This document shows, in pieces, positions 25,860 through 37,929 of a stretch of DNA of 64,000 bases. Both the position numbers and the translations under genes were made by a program. The notes below the pieces were generated by a model, which made no database searches, was not told the origin of the DNA, and worked only from the letters and a program-made list of their open reading frames with translations. The number at the start of each line of letters is the position of its first letter. Position 1 is the stretch's first letter. The DNA is from Bicyclus anynana. Taxonomy: Eukaryota > Arthropoda > Insecta > Lepidoptera > Nymphalidae. The DNA is taken from assembly GCF_947172395.1 (NCBI RefSeq), contig NC_069084.1, positions 2,791,107 through 2,855,106 on the forward strand, given 5' to 3'.

Positions 25860-26310
25860 TCCAACTGAGGCTACATATTTGTTCCTTTTGCCGTGGAGAC
25901 TCTTGGAAGAGGGATGAAGAGATGAAGTCGCAGTGCCAAAATATTTCTCTGAATTATTTCACTGCAGAAGATAGTCTCAGATTCACTTTTGCGCAAAGGA
26001 TCAGCCTGGCTGTCCAACGCAGAAATGCAGCCAGTATTCACCACCACCATACCACGTGTACATGATTTGTATAGTTATAAGGATATCTTAGCTTAAGTTC
26101 CCTATTGTATTCTTTCTCAACAACAGTAATAAAAAAATATTTATTTGAAATATTTTTTTTTACATGAAATGCAATGAAAAAAATCGTTATTACACATCAG
26201 AAATTCAACGTATTTTAATGACGCTTTATGTGAACTGACAGTCGAGTCCCTTCAAACAGTCTAGTAAACTAAACCTAAGCATACTTGAAATAAATGAATT
26301 TTGATTTGAT
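25860..26310 (+). repeat. LINE 3'-end remnant between the two brp 3' ends
   Basis: Plus-strand frame RFTFAQRISLAVQRRNAASI, typical of the tail of a lepidopteran non-LTR element, ending with aaataaatgaattttgattt. It separates the Bruchpilot stop (26413) from ERC-tail exon E1 (25759). Confidence 0.6.
26140..26145 (-). promoter_or_regulatory. Candidate polyadenylation hexamer AATAAA for the Bruchpilot-type transcript
   Basis: AATAAA on the minus strand about 270 nt beyond the TAA of the terminal brp exon. It lies within a LINE remnant in antisense orientation. Such hexamers are common by chance in this AT-rich DNA. Confidence 0.2.
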
Positions 26311-26412
26311 TTAATTAGATTTCATTTACTGATTTTTTAAGTAAATGTATAATTTACAATTTATATTTGCAGGAACAAACTCTAAATTATTTTGATAAAA
26401 TATCTATGATAT

Positions 26413-26622
26413 TTACTGTTGCAAGTCCATGATCTGTTTCTCTTTCTGCGCCTGCTCTTCTTGTGACATTTGCACGAGTTGCAACAGTCTCTCGGTCTCT
26501 GCCGCTAGCCGCTTGGACTCCTCCTCGCTCGCACTCAGTTGAGCCTTCAACTGGTCAGCCTCTTTCTGCGTGTCTCCTAATTTGCGGTTCAGATCTGTGA
26601 CCGCCGCTGCACTGCCGCCAGC
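26413..26622 (-). CDS. brp: brp terminal exon, Bruchpilot-type C-terminus (IMDLQQ stop)
   Basis: 69 codons plus TAA (26415-26413): AGGSAAAVTDLNRKLGDTQK, EADQLKAQLSASEEESKRLA, AETERLLQLVQMSQEEQAQK, EKQIMDLQQ. In flies the extreme C-terminus of Bruchpilot is the vesicle-tethering end; this exon is its positional equivalent (known for the family; its function here is inference). Acceptor ttaaag|GCT. With this exon the 14-exon model is exactly divisible by three. Confidence 0.92.
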   Translation of the reverse strand, partial: AGGSAAAVTDLNRKLGDTQKEADQLKAQLSASEEESKRLAAETERLLQLVQMSQEEQAQKEKQIMDLQQ

Positions 26623-26781
26623 CTTTAATATATGAAAAAGTAATTAATTTACATTATATCAGATAACATTTTAGATTGGAATTACAGATATTCTTAATAA
26701 AAATTAGTTTTTTTTTTTCATTTTACTCATAGTAAAATGAAAAGTCTTTAAGCAGGTAATATAAGCTTTAATTTTTGTTAC

Positions 26782-27048
26782 CTTCCTCAAAGATGCTTCC
26801 ATTTGGTCCATTTGCTCTTTTCGTTTCTTTAACTGTCGATCTAATTCCATCAGCGATTTCTCCTTTTCTTCCACGTCTTTACGTTTATTTTCAACCATTC
26901 TCCTGTTCTCTTCAAATTGTTTTCTCGCGTCGTCTAACTTTTTGAATTCTTCTTGCAGTTGTCTTCTAGCTTGAGCCGTATCTTCCCCAGCTTTGGCGTT
27001 CTGGTTGCCAGCTTGTTGGAGTTTCTTGTTCGCTTCTCTGAGATCGAG
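26782..27048 (-). CDS. brp: brp exon 13 (KKRKEQMDQMEASLRK)
   Basis: 89 codons starting LDLREANKKLQQAGNQNAK, running through RRMVENKRKDVEEKEKSLME and ending QLKKRKEQMDQMEASLRK. Acceptor gataacag|CTC, donor AAG|GTAACA, phase 0 on both sides. KKRKEQMDQ is characteristic of the distal C-terminus of insect Bruchpilot. Confidence 0.9.
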
Positions 27049-27910
27049 CTGTTATCAAAAAGATTTATGTCAACTATATGATATGATACATATGTTTTCA
27101 GATATGTTTAATGCCCAGTGAAAAAGAGTGTAAAATTTCAAATAGCAGCATCAACAAATTTATAAGCTCATTTTTGCAAAGATAATCTTAGATTTAATCA
27201 GTTTTTAAGCCCAATATTACAAAAGCGAAAGTTTTTACATAAAATTTGGCAAAGTATAAACGCAGCAGCATATTTAATGACAAAAAATAAGTTTTTGAAT
27301 ATCTTTAATAAACATGTTGCAGTACAAAGTCGAATAGCGGATACGGCTGAAAGAGATAAGAAAATATAACAACGATTTAATTAGTTAAAGCTTTATGCGT
27401 TTACTGCACCGAACATTTTACACGACAACACTGAGATGTTTGTACTGGACGAGTGCGCATGTGATTTCAAATGTCTGGTGCACGTCGATTATATGATATT
27501 GTACATTCTCATGAAACTGACGTCCAAATACGTTGCGATGATGAAACTAATAAATAAATACGAATAATTATAATGAGGGGTTGGAGGATGCCCTGCGGGC
27601 CGTGGGAGGCATGCTACTATACAACAGTTATGTACATAACAACCGGCGATGATGATCTCAAACAAAAACTAAACGTATGAACATCGAAATCATAACATCT
27701 ACTTCATAACACCGGTGCAATGATTTAAGCAGACAACGCACGCGACTTCGTGACGATTCAATCGAGTTTTTTTAAACATCGCAAGACAGCTTGTACATTT
27801 ATTAAAATAACATTCAAAATAAATAATTTAAGAGTTTCTGATACAAACTCGATTCAACCACGCATTGCCGTCCCGACAACCGCTCGAGCTCGGGCGATCC
27901 TCCAACTGAC

Positions 27911-30080
27911 CTGGCTCTTCTCCAATTCCTGAACGAGCATCTCGAGCTGCGACTGGCAACGCTCCCTTTCCACAGCGAGCGACCGCGCCTCCGCTTGTGC
28001 CGCTTCAAGCTGCTTTTGAACCTCGCGCACGTCGGACGGTCCGCGCGCTTGAAGTTGCTGCAATTGCTGTTGTTGCGCCTGGAATTGTTTTTCTATGTAT
28101 TGTAAACGCTGCTGGCATTCTGATAACGCTTTTTCCGCTGCGATTGCTTTCGTTTTTTCTGATTCGACTGCCATTTTCCATTTTTCAATTTCTCCAGCTT
28201 TCTGAGCATCTTTCTCGGCTTTTTCTGCTCTTTGCCGCAGAGCATCTTTCTCTTTGGTGATAGATTGCATATGTTGTTGGAGTTTTACAATTTCTTTGTC
28301 TCGACTCTCGATAACCGATTTGGCGCCACGCTCTGAATCTTGAGCTATTTTTCTTTGTTCTTCCTTCAATCTACGTACTTCTTCCCGTTGCTTCTGGAGT
28401 TCTGTCTCTGATGAATTCAATTCTCTCTGGAAGTTAACAAGCATATCCTGTGACTTCTCCAATTGAGCTACCAATTGATCACGTTCTATTGTCAATTGCT
28501 TTGTATCAGCCTCAAGTTTCACTATCTGCTTTTCTATCGCATCCGCTTGGTTATCTCTTTGTTCCAATATAGATGCCATCTTTTCTCGATCTCGAACCGA
28601 TTGAGCTAACTCTTGTTGTAGTTTTACTAATGTTTCCTGCGTTCTATGGTCCAGAGTTCGCTGTTGCTGTTCTACATTACGCCTCATATTCTGTATTTCA
28701 GCTCTTAAAGCATCTCTTTCTTGTTCAATTTGACGCATTTCTAAAATCGTTCGCTCTAGTCTTTCATGCATTCTCCCCAATTCGTTGGTCATTCTATCGT
28801 ACTCTACTCGCGTAGTCTCATTTGTTTCCTGGTATTTAGCAAGATGCATCTGTGACTTTTCGAGTTCTTTTGCCAGACGACCAGCTTCCATTTCAGTCGC
28901 GTCTCTGGCTTGAATAGCTTTTTCCAATTTATCACGAAGACGTTCAATCTCCAATCTATCTTCTGTTCTAGCTTTATCACCAGCAACTGCCTGTAATTTC
29001 ATTCTTTCAATCTGTTGCAATTCACCCTTAAGCCTTTCGTTATCCTTATCCAGCTGTTCTGAACGCAATTTTAGTTTCTCACACCGATCCCTGAACTTCT
29101 CACACTCAATATGAGCTCTTTCTAGATCTGTCCGTTGCTTCTCCATTGCAGCACTAAGTTTAGTTACTTCAGTCTTAGAAAGTTCAAGTTGTATATTAAG
29201 TTCGTGGAATTTAGTTTCCGCTTGTTCCTTTTCACTTTGAAGACGTTGGATTTCAGCCTGCGATGTCTCGTAACGCTCACGATGTTTATCTAGCTCTCCC
29301 TGTAGTCTATTTATTTCTGTACTCCATTTATCCTGTTCGAATTGGTATTTACCTCGGAGGCCTTCGACGCGTTCAAGCTCCGAGCGTAGACGGGTAACTT
29401 CTTCCTCGGCCTTCCTCGCCCGCTCCAGTTCTAGAGTTGTCTTGTCTAGCCGTGTGCGCAGTCGTTCCACCTCCAACTTGGTTCGTTCGTGTTCTTCTTT
29501 ACTATCATGATATTTTCCATAACGAGATGCATATCGTTCAGCTTCCTCCCTTGCTCCACTAGCATCTGCCTTCACTTTATCTAACTCTGCTTGGACTCTT
29601 CTAAGCTCCGCAGATACTTTGTCATGTTTGTCATACATTTTCTCCAGTTCTACTTGGACTCTTGCCATTTCTTCTTGAGTTTTCTCATTCGATGCTTGTG
29701 CTTTACCACATTGCGTCATTGCACGGTCATATTCAAACTGTTGACGTTCATTATCAGCTATTAACTTTTCTTTTTCTGCTTGCAACCTTCGTAATTCAAT
29801 TTGACCCTTTTCATAACGATCTCGAACCATTTCGATATCTACACATAACCTATCCATATCCTCTTTAGCCTTTTCTTCTTGTTCTTTAGTTCTGCCTAGT
29901 TGTAAAGATGCCCTATCGTACATTTCCTGTAATCTAGCATGTTCGTCTTGTATTTTCCTTTGATCCTCTCTAGATTTGGTTGCCAGAATAACATTTTTCT
30001 CTAACTCCAATTCAAGTCGGTCTTTATCTGCTTCAAGTAAGTCTATCTTGTTTTGTAGACGGTAGATTTCATTTTGTGAT
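27911..30080 (-). CDS. brp: brp exon 12 (giant Bruchpilot coiled-coil exon)
   Basis: 2170 nt (one base plus 723 codons) opening SQNEIYRLQNKIDLLEADKD and closing AQSQ-type coil ..EMLVQELEKSQ. It is one uninterrupted coiled coil without transmembrane segments or globular domains, rich in E, K, R, Q. Recurring YDR/YDKHDK spacers and L.RVQAELDKV-type units resemble those of fly Bruchpilot; a glutamine run (QAQQQQLQQLQ) lies near the end. Acceptor ttttttcgcag|ATC; donor CAG|GTCAGT, a slightly weak site, since the frame stays open a further 19 codons into the intron. This exon would form the elongated filament projecting from the active zone. Confidence 0.93.
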
Positions 30081-30192
30081 CTGCGAAAAAATAAGCACAA
30101 TATTAAAAAGTTTCGTTATTTTTGCAAATAGATTCTTTACCAACTACTACAAACATTGCCACCAACACAAGACAACATGTAAACAAATGTAC

Positions 30193-30332
30193 CTATCATA
30201 CTTTTCAAGCATTTTTTCGTATTCTTTGTGCGCTGTTTCTTTTTCTTCAACAGTCTTTTGTGTTGAGTATAGAGCTTTGTCTAACTTCTCTTTCAATATT
30301 TCCAGCTCTGTCAAGGCGTCATCTCTCTCCAT
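30193..30332 (-). CDS. brp: brp exon 11 (ends in a second YDR junction)
   Basis: 140 nt: MERDDALTELEILKEKLDKA, LYSTQKTVEEKETAHKEYEK, MLEKYDR, with the arginine codon split after AG. Acceptor gtttcag, donor AG|GTACAT. Its 3' end repeats the motif and phase of exon 7 (..EEYDR). Exons 8-11 therefore form a block that starts and ends in phase 2 and could be skipped as a unit. Confidence 0.88.
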
Positions 30333-30536
30333 CTGAAACAGAAAGAAAAATCAAACTGTACTGTGTGATTTGTTAAAACTTTTCAATATGACGAAATAAT
30401 AATGCATTTTTTGCTGAATATTTTTTTCACAATTTCTTGAGAATGTTGACCTGAGTATATACGGCTTAAATTTAAACTTGATACCTCCCAAATAGAGGGT
30501 CATGACTGACAGACAGACAGAGGGACACCAAAGTGC

Positions 30537-30786
30537 TGTTATAAGGCTGCCTGTCCACCAGAGCGGAGCGAGGGTGCGTAGCGGAGAAACGGACTAATGC
30601 GGAGCGGAGTTGCAGACCATGTTAAATAAATATTTGTTAAATTTAATTTATTTAAGCTCATCTTTATATTAATTTATAAATATAAACTAGTCCTTGTCTA
30701 CTTAAGAGAAGCGGAGATTTTGTGCAATCCTATTGGTTAATTTCTCCGCTGCCTCGCTCCGTTTCGGGGGACTGGCAGCCTTACAG
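30537..30786. mobile_element. MITE-like element with terminal inverted repeats
   Basis: Termini taaggctgcctgtccacc agagcggagcgag and the reverse complement of ctcgctccgtttcgggggac tggcagcctta, imperfect TIRs of about 30 bp. The interior is AT-rich and non-coding. Target duplication unclear. Inserted in the intron between brp exons 10 and 11. Confidence 0.7.
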
Positions 30787-30841
30787 TTCCGGTTTTGCTT
30801 TTTGAGATATGGAATACTTAAAATTATAAAATGTCACCTAC

Positions 30842-31030
30842 CGTCAATTTCTGATGTTGCTGGTGTGCCTTCTCCCATCTCTCTCTGAGCACGTCCAGCT
30901 CTGTGGCTGCACTGTCTCTGTCCCTGGCAGCGCGGTTGGCGGCAGCGGCGGCCGCTTCAGCGCGCTCGCGACAACTAGCGGCCTCCGCCAGTGCTGTGTC
31001 TCGCTCTTTCTGAACGCGAGCTACGAGTGC
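30842..31030 (-). CDS. brp: brp exon 10 (alanine/arginine-rich coiled coil)
   Basis: 63 codons: ALVARVQKERDTALAEAASC, then RERAEAAAAAANRAARDRDS, then AATELDVLRERWEKAHQQHQ and KLT. The acceptor is tctcttttag|GCA and the donor ACG|GTAGGT. Phase 0 on both sides. A MITE-like element (30537-30786) lies about 55 nt past the donor and a Harbinger MITE (31206-31632) about 175 nt before the acceptor. Confidence 0.88.
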
Positions 31031-31205
31031 CTAAAAGAGAAAATAGATATTGAAAGTTCATATCATCAGTATTATCAGCTTAGTTGTAAAGGGCGCCAGG
31101 TTTTCCACATTTAAATTTTAACATGTTGCTCCAATTGGCAAGCTTATGTTTTGAATCTGTAACGAACACTGTCAGCTGTTACTGGTAATGGGTACCGATG
31201 GTTAA

Positions 31206-31632
31206 AGGTCCGTTTATATCTACAGACACAGTACGTCACAGACAAGTAGCGTGGCAGACACCTTCTATTCACACTGCTCAGCAGGTAGCTAGAGACACCT
31301 AAAGTCCTTTTCATGAAAAAAGTCCCCCAGACGCGGCGTTAATGTCTTAATGGCGATAACGGTGATTTGGTAATGGCGGTCTTATTGTCTTTTGTGTAAG
31401 GCGCTGTCAATTTTAGTTCAGGTTTCATGAAAACGACTCTACAGACATGAACAGCACAATCAAAATATTCTTCCCGCGAATACTGGCCGGGCGCGGCCCG
31501 TGTTTGTCAACGTCTGGGCAGCCGCGCTACGATATATATAAATACGTTAATAAACACTGTATAGAAGAATATTATTTTGTCTGCCACGGCACGTGTCTGG
31601 CACGCTAAATGTCTGTAGATATAAACGGACCT
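31206..31632. mobile_element. Harbinger/Tourist-type MITE with TAA target duplication
   Basis: TIRs AGGTCCGTTTATATCTACAG ACA at the left and the exact complement TGTCTGTAGATATAAACGGACCT at the right, flanked by TAA on both sides (31203-31205 and 31633-31635). A 3-bp TAA duplication is characteristic of the PIF/Harbinger superfamily. About 427 bp, no transposase. Lies in the large brp intron 9-10. Confidence 0.8.
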
Positions 31633-31683
31633 TAAGCCGTGTGTATTCATTGAGGTACGGGGTGTAAGACCTTTAACTTTGCA

Positions 31684-31735
31684 ACTCCGGGCTCTGGTGC
31701 TACCATTCCAGCACCTTGGATGGACGATAAGGTGC
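31684..31735 (-). repeat. LINE 3'-end fragment
   Basis: gctctggtgctaccattccagcaccttgg, a short decayed copy of the tail seen at 45521 and 57170. Confidence 0.5.
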
Positions 31736-32228
31736 AAGTTAAGTTTGCGACTCTTGAGGTACACGAAATGCTGTTTTTAATCTCGCCGAAGTAATGAACG
31801 GGCTCTATGAAGTTTGACGTGAGACTTCCAATGGGTCGAGCTTACTCTGACGAAATTATGTGAGATTCAAGCTTTTATTTTGTTCCTTATTAGTACGTTA
31901 ACGATCAAACTTTGGCAAACTTGACTTTTCATTAATCTTTGTTTGGCCGCAGACGATCGAATTGATTGACAACAAAAGTTTAATTTTATGAAAAAGATCG
32001 TTTAATTTGTTTTCAAGGGACCACCCCTTAAAAACAAATTAACATAGCTTGAGTAAGTAGCAATAACCAGGACATGCTATCTAGGTAAGCTATCAAAATC
32101 CTTTAGTTTTTATAATAGGCGGAGAGTTAGCGACATCCAGACCTTCGACATTTTATAAAAGCTCATGCTCCTAATATAGGTGAGTAATAATTTTTTTTCT
32201 TGAGGCTTCGGTCTTCGGTCTTTGAGGC

Positions 32229-32438
32229 TTCGGTCGTGGCTAGTTACAACCATACCGGCAAAGACGTACCACCAAGCGATTTAGCGTTCCAGTACGATGC
32301 CGTGTAGAAACCGAAAGGAGTGTGGATTTTCATCCTCCTCCTGACAAGTTAGACCGTTTCCATCTTAGATTACATCATCACTTACCATCAGGCGAGATTG
32401 TAGTCAAGGGCTAACTTGTAAAAGAATAATAAAAAAAA
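32229..32438 (+). repeat. SINE family B body and tail
   Basis: gtggctagttacaaccataccggcaaagac... aaggagtgtggattttcatcctcctcctg ... gtagtcaagggctaacttgtaaaagaataat. Headless copy. Confidence 0.75.
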
Positions 32439-32924
32439 TGAAAATGACGAAGGTCTGGGGTTTACGGGTTCTTAGACTATAATTTGAATAACGCTACAAA
32501 TCTGGTGGTCGTATCTAGAGTACGTCACAAAGTTCACCGTACTCAGTTTCAGCGGAAACACGATCGAAGGCTTGTCGCGAACGGCCGATAAATCAAACGT
32601 TATCGTTAGCGGCGATCTGCGCCCACCGACGATCCGATTGCTTTAATCGTACGACAATCGTATCGCACTTGTATATTCTATGCGATATTTTTATTTCACA
32701 ACCAGCGGACGCCTGTGACTATGTTCGCGTAAAATTCAGTTTTTTCAAATACGCATTTTTCCGAGTTAAAAGTTTTTTTTATTTTATCCTTTATTCGATC
32801 TCGATCACTTCTTCTATCTTTTAGCGAAAGTCCCATTAAAATCGGTTTATCCGTTCTGATTTCAAAAACTGTAAAACGATTATTAAACGATCAAAAATGA
32901 TCATTTTATACTGTAGATATTATT

Positions 32925-33110
32925 AACGTGAGAAATCACTGCAAAAAGTGATCCTTTCGCGACTCCACTGAACACACATGGACAGTTTTGTGTTGTTTAC
33001 CTACTTACATTATATATTTATGTACATATACAATATACATATAGTTTTTAACTAAAAATTGAAAATCCTTTCAAACCTTACTGCCCTCCAAACGTAGGTC
33101 AAAATAAATG
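32925..33110 (+). repeat. Dispersed repeat family C copy
   Basis: aaatcactgcaaaaagtgatcctttcgcgactccactgaacacacatgg; parallels 2700-2935. Confidence 0.6.
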
Positions 33111-34735
33111 GCTTACTAATACAGTACTCTACTTACTCGTAGATACTTACAGATCATGAACTGATATAATCATCTAGCCTTACAAAATAAGATATTATAT
33201 CTGTCTACCGTAAGCTCTCGTCCTATATACAGGATGCTGTATTTCCCATAACTCTGGGGTTATATTTATTACCAATAATTAGTTAAAAAAGGTTCTAAAA
33301 TTAATATTTCCAGAGTAAATTATATTTCTTTCGTAAATAGATAAATGTGTCCCTTATACGCATCCTTATAGATAATTATGACGTAGCCAAACTTTAAAAT
33401 TTTAAAATGCTAAGGTGTGTGTTACATTGGTAGTCGGAATTATTTGAATTACTTTGTATGAAAACAAAAATAAGTTTTTATTTTTTAGTTAGTTAAGTTT
33501 AGTTAGTAAAATATATTAGCTATGCCGTTCGGCTCCATAATATATATAAGTGGACTCGACACCTTGAAGTTATGGGAAATATTCCCTAGTACCCCATATA
33601 TATGTATAATTTAGATGTTTTTTTTTATTTATACGATTTTAGGGAGCTTACTCTGAAATAAATACCAAATTCCACGCGTATAAACTAGGTTTGCATCGTG
33701 GATGCATAGCTTTATCCTTATTACATCAGAGACCATCGCCTCGGAGATCGGAACAGGCGAGACGTAATCAATATTGGTTTTAGTTCCAATAAAGTGAGGA
33801 GTCAAGGCACTTTTACTGCCCCTACAGCCACACCGATTATATTCACGTAGCAACTTTATGGTAACTCTTGCAAGTTTGCAATTTCATGATAAATCGCATC
33901 AATAGTAGATTGATATCGACACAGAATAGGGATGATGACAGTTTTTTAAATTGTATGTAAATTAAGAGTATGCTAGTAGTAAAGCAATTTTGTAAAAGGT
34001 ACAGGGTATCTGCAATCGTTACTTTCGGAGCTACAGGGATTTAAAGGGTCAGATTTGCGATGCTGACGCGGATCCCTGAAAAACGCCTCATACAAAATGG
34101 CACGAACTAATGACGTCGTAAGTAATGTAATGATCGTTAGATTTGTATGTGCGTTCAAACAAAGTTACTAATATCTTTGTTATTTGTGCGTTTATGTTTA
34201 TAGTTTATTTATTAAAAAAATGTCACATTTAATGTAAGGAAGATAAAACTATATGAATTTTCATCTAATTAGGATAAAATATTTTTAATAGATTTTGAAA
34301 TTTTATATCTCATTTATTTTGCAAATATCCAGACACTCTTTGCTTTTTATGTACGAATTAGTTAACATTGACCCTATTTACCCGAATGTATCATAAAAAT
34401 CAATATATTCAAATCTAGTCATCATCCCCATTTAAAGCTTTTGTGCTTTATATCCGTGGTTATTTACGTGTACATTGCTACATGTACATTGATTGCTACG
34501 TGTATCAACTGTAGTCGACTGCAGCCGTCGATAGCAGTTGCTGTTCGTGTAAATGAACCCATAGTTTTACATTCTACTAGTGGGTATGGATGAAGCTTCG
34601 ACCCACCACGTTACTACAATGTGGGTTGGCGGATTTGGGGAGATAATATCTTATTTTTTTATTTAACGATTTTTTTAACGATGACCAGTGCTCCCTATTT
34701 TACTATTTAAGTGAAAAGCCTATGCCATAGTGTAG

Positions 34736-35029
34736 TCGTCGTTATCAACCCCATATATGGCTCACTGCTGAGCTTGTTTCTCCTCTCAGAATGAGAGAGG
34801 TTATCCCAATAGCCCACCACGCTGGCCCAATGCGGATTGGCAGACTTCACACACGCAGAGAATTAAGAAATTCTCTGGTGTGCAGGTTTCTTCACGATGT
34901 TTTCCTTCACCGATTAAGACACGTGATATTTAATTTCTTAAAATGCACAGAACTGAAAAGTTGGAGGTGTATGCCCCGGACCGGATTCGAACCCACACCC
35001 TCCGGAATCGGAGGCAGAGGTCATATCCC
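34736..35029 (-). repeat. SINE family A, full-length copy
   Basis: From cgttatcaaccccatatatggctcactgctgagc to ccggattcgaacccacaccctccggaatcggaggcagaggtcatatcc. In brp intron 9-10. Confidence 0.87.
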
Positions 35030-35064
35030 ATAGTGTAGTAATCAAACAAAATATAACCATAATC

Positions 35065-35135
35065 GAACGGGTGGGGATCGAACCTTGTCCTCTCTTATTG
35101 AGTCCAATCCACTAACCATGAAGCTATTGTGGCTA
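35065..35135 (-). repeat. tRNA-like SINE fragment
   Basis: gggtggggatcgaaccttgtcctctcttattgagtccaatccactaaccatgaagctattg; like 3840-3915. Confidence 0.5.
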
Positions 35136-35693
35136 TTCTAACGAGGTTACATAATGAAAGTGATGATAGCACACAAGCGCACCGATGTGTACTGAGATGC
35201 ACTGGCGTGTATTGAGACATGTATTACTTACTGTAATGTGCGACAAACAGAGAGGTAGCTTTAGTTACTAGTCATATTTTAGGTTCGTACCCATCGATCG
35301 TAGATCGTTAGATGGGCCCCGAAGTGTCGCGGAATAATTGTCATTGGTTTCGCAAATACTTACGAATGAAAAGTAACAATTTTCTCATTATATTCGTGTT
35401 GTGACTTGTGTTTTTACACTTCCAAAATGATCACGAAGGCATAATTAAGGGACAATATTTTTTATATGCGCTCGTTGCATACTAAGTTAAGATGTGCGTG
35501 CACGTCTTAGAGTAATGAGATGAAATTGTGCGTTCTTTAATATGGAACATAGATATAATCTAACGATTTATATCTATGTTCGTACCAATGCCTGATCCTA
35601 CAACCTATACATCTTTAAGACAAGATTGAATTGATATAGATAGGTTTCATGAGGACGAGAGGTGTATAATTTCTTGAGATTTTGTGTAAATGA

Positions 35694-35757
35694 TCGACCG
35701 GCTCACTGCTGAGCTCGAGCCTCCTCTCAGATTGAGAGGGGTTAGTCCAATAACCCT
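35694..35757 (-). repeat. SINE family A 3' fragment
   Basis: gctcactgctgagctcgagcctcctctcagattgagaggggttagtccaata. Confidence 0.7.
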
Positions 35758-36385
35758 CATTTCTAATTTGTTTGTTAGTAAGCAGTACCTACTCATCAAG
35801 AAAAGATGTATGGTAATTCTCACTCAAAGAATTTCGTGTAAGAATTTCCACACTTAACGGGACAGCTATAACTAAAATAAAATTGTTTATAAAAAGTATG
35901 TCGTATTGAATGACAAATAAGCCTTTTGATGATGTTATCTTTCAAAAATAAACAGCAATGGCGGCGAAATATAAATATGAGAGCCACTGGAGGCACTCTT
36001 ATGATGTACTCTAAATATAAGAATCCTATTTTATTTCTATCAGTTTCTCCACAGATATCTTATTGAAGGTAGCCCTTTAAGGGTTATACATAGTCTATAA
36101 ACCACAGGCTTTCTATAGCAGTAAAATGAAGTCTAGCAAAGTTGTTTTTCAGAATGAATTGCACGTAGCCACGGAAAGCTTCGTGCGAATATTCATAATT
36201 CATGAAGTATAGTCTGTGCTCTCGTTTCTTATCGTTTATTTATGCATTATGTATATGTATGCTTTTACTCTGTGGTATGACCTAAGAGTTAGGCTTCGTA
36301 GGTTACAAGTACCGACGCGGCGGTGAAAGCTAACTTTATAGGAGAGCCGTTCAAAAGGCTTTTTTCATGCAAGTCACATACTATT

Positions 36386-36462
36386 ATTACCTTTTTTATT
36401 CTATACAAGTTAGCCCTTAACTACAATCTTACCTGATGGTAAGTGATGATGCAATATTCATT
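36386..36462 (-). repeat. SINE family B tail fragment
   Basis: attctatacaagttagcccttaactacaatcttacctgatggtaagtgatgatgcaat; it immediately precedes the hairpin at 36469. Confidence 0.65.
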
Positions 36463-36468
36463 TCTAAT

Positions 36469-36525
36469 TGCATGCAAGTGACACATCATAGGTGTTATAT
36501 ACCTATGATGTGTCACTTGCATGCA
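36469..36525. repeat. Perfect 25-bp hairpin in brp intron
   Basis: Left arm 36469-36493 (tgcatgcaagtgacacatca taggt), 7-nt loop gttatat, right arm 36501-36525 exactly complementary. No mismatch, so it is young or under constraint. Confidence 0.85.
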
Positions 36526-37139
36526 TATGCCTGCCAACCTGCTGGTCTATTCTCTAATTTTAATTTGGTTCTACTTAGCAACCTATAATTAAACATCAAA
36601 TCAACTGATAAATGTCATCTACTTACTGTCACAGAATACATATTGTACTGTGGATATCATGACATTTGTTACATAGAATCTCAATTTCGTATATGTCAAC
36701 TAAGATACGTCAAAGTTAGTGAATAAGTTTCACGAAGAAAGTTAATTTTCACGAAATGAAGCTCTCCCTCTTTATATTTTATTGGTTTATGTAAAATAAG
36801 CTCAGTGAAACAAAAACGCATGAGCTGTCATTCAAAGATGGCGCCGCTGCGTCTAGACGCGACGACCTCCTTGTCTGAGATGGTTACATAAGATGGTTAA
36901 TGACGTCATATTTGTTGGAGGCTCGTAATTTACGATCGTTTCCATGCCAAGTTTAGGTATGTGGTGTATCGATCGAAATAAATAATGTATAGTTTCACGA
37001 GTTGGTATGGTATGTCATAGCTTCTACGACAACGATGGTAGGTAACTACATACATCTTATTCCCGAGGGTAGGTGGGGGTAGGCAGATATTACATCCTTT
37101 CACTTGCACAATACTTGCACATCTCCCTTGCTCCTTCCA

Positions 37140-37330
37140 TTCTCGGTCTCGTAAAAATTTGTCGGTTTACAACCCGGGTTCCAGGTCAACAGTATCTACC
37201 ATATTGTTGACCTTTTTTGATTATGTCCAGGAACGTTTACCTTGGCCTTCCTCTTCCAACATTTCCAATCACCCATAGTCATTTTTCATTCACGCTCTCT
37301 TACCCAAACTATCTAAATATATAAATTGAT
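37140..37330 (-). repeat. LINE tail remnant (GRRGRPKKRW type)
   Basis: ttaccttggccttcctcttccaacatttccaat is the reverse complement of the same tail as 9040-9380, decayed. Confidence 0.55.
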
Positions 37331-37439
37331 TCTATTTCAGTGGAAGAGTTAATTTAAGCACGCCCCATAGACCATGGCACTATTGTCATCTCGTCGGGCC
37401 TCTTGCCGTCATGCCTGAACATACCGGGAGGTTCTAATA

Positions 37440-37660
37440 GCGCAGGAATAGCGGCAGTGGCCAGTGTGCGACTAATTATATCGTTACAAGGTTAAGCCTT
37501 GCCATCCAGAGGCGTAATAGCGATTGTTCAATTCCGTCATTAACGAGGGTACAACGCCTGTGGCGTGGGATAGGATCGTGGTGGTTCTGTTGTTCAAAAA
37601 AAGGTGACAACACCTTGCTGAAGAACTATAGACCCATCTTGCTATTAAACCATATTATTC
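37440..37660 (+). repeat. LINE reverse-transcriptase remnant
   Basis: A frame reads FKKGDNTLLKNYRPILLLNH, the conserved RT segment (family form KKGD..L.NYRPISLL) of a non-LTR retrotransposon. An extra A in the run at 37595-37602 breaks the frame from the preceding VVVLLF. Dead copy in brp intron 9-10. Confidence 0.7.
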
Positions 37661-37929
37661 TATTAGTAGAAGGTAGATCTGGTTAATCTGTTATTTTTTA
37701 AGATTGTTTTTGTTGAAAGCAGCTGATATCTCTTTAAACCATAAGGATATCTCCAGTGATATTTAGATCTCGACATTGGAATCGACGGGTTTGTGGGCTG
37801 AGTGAGATCCGCCTGGATGGCTTCATCAGTGATATCCACAGGTTAAGCGATATCTTAAGTGCTTCATGTTCTGTGGAGAATCCTCGTCTGATGCCGTAAG
37901 AAATCAGTGATCTATGTTATTAATCTTAC

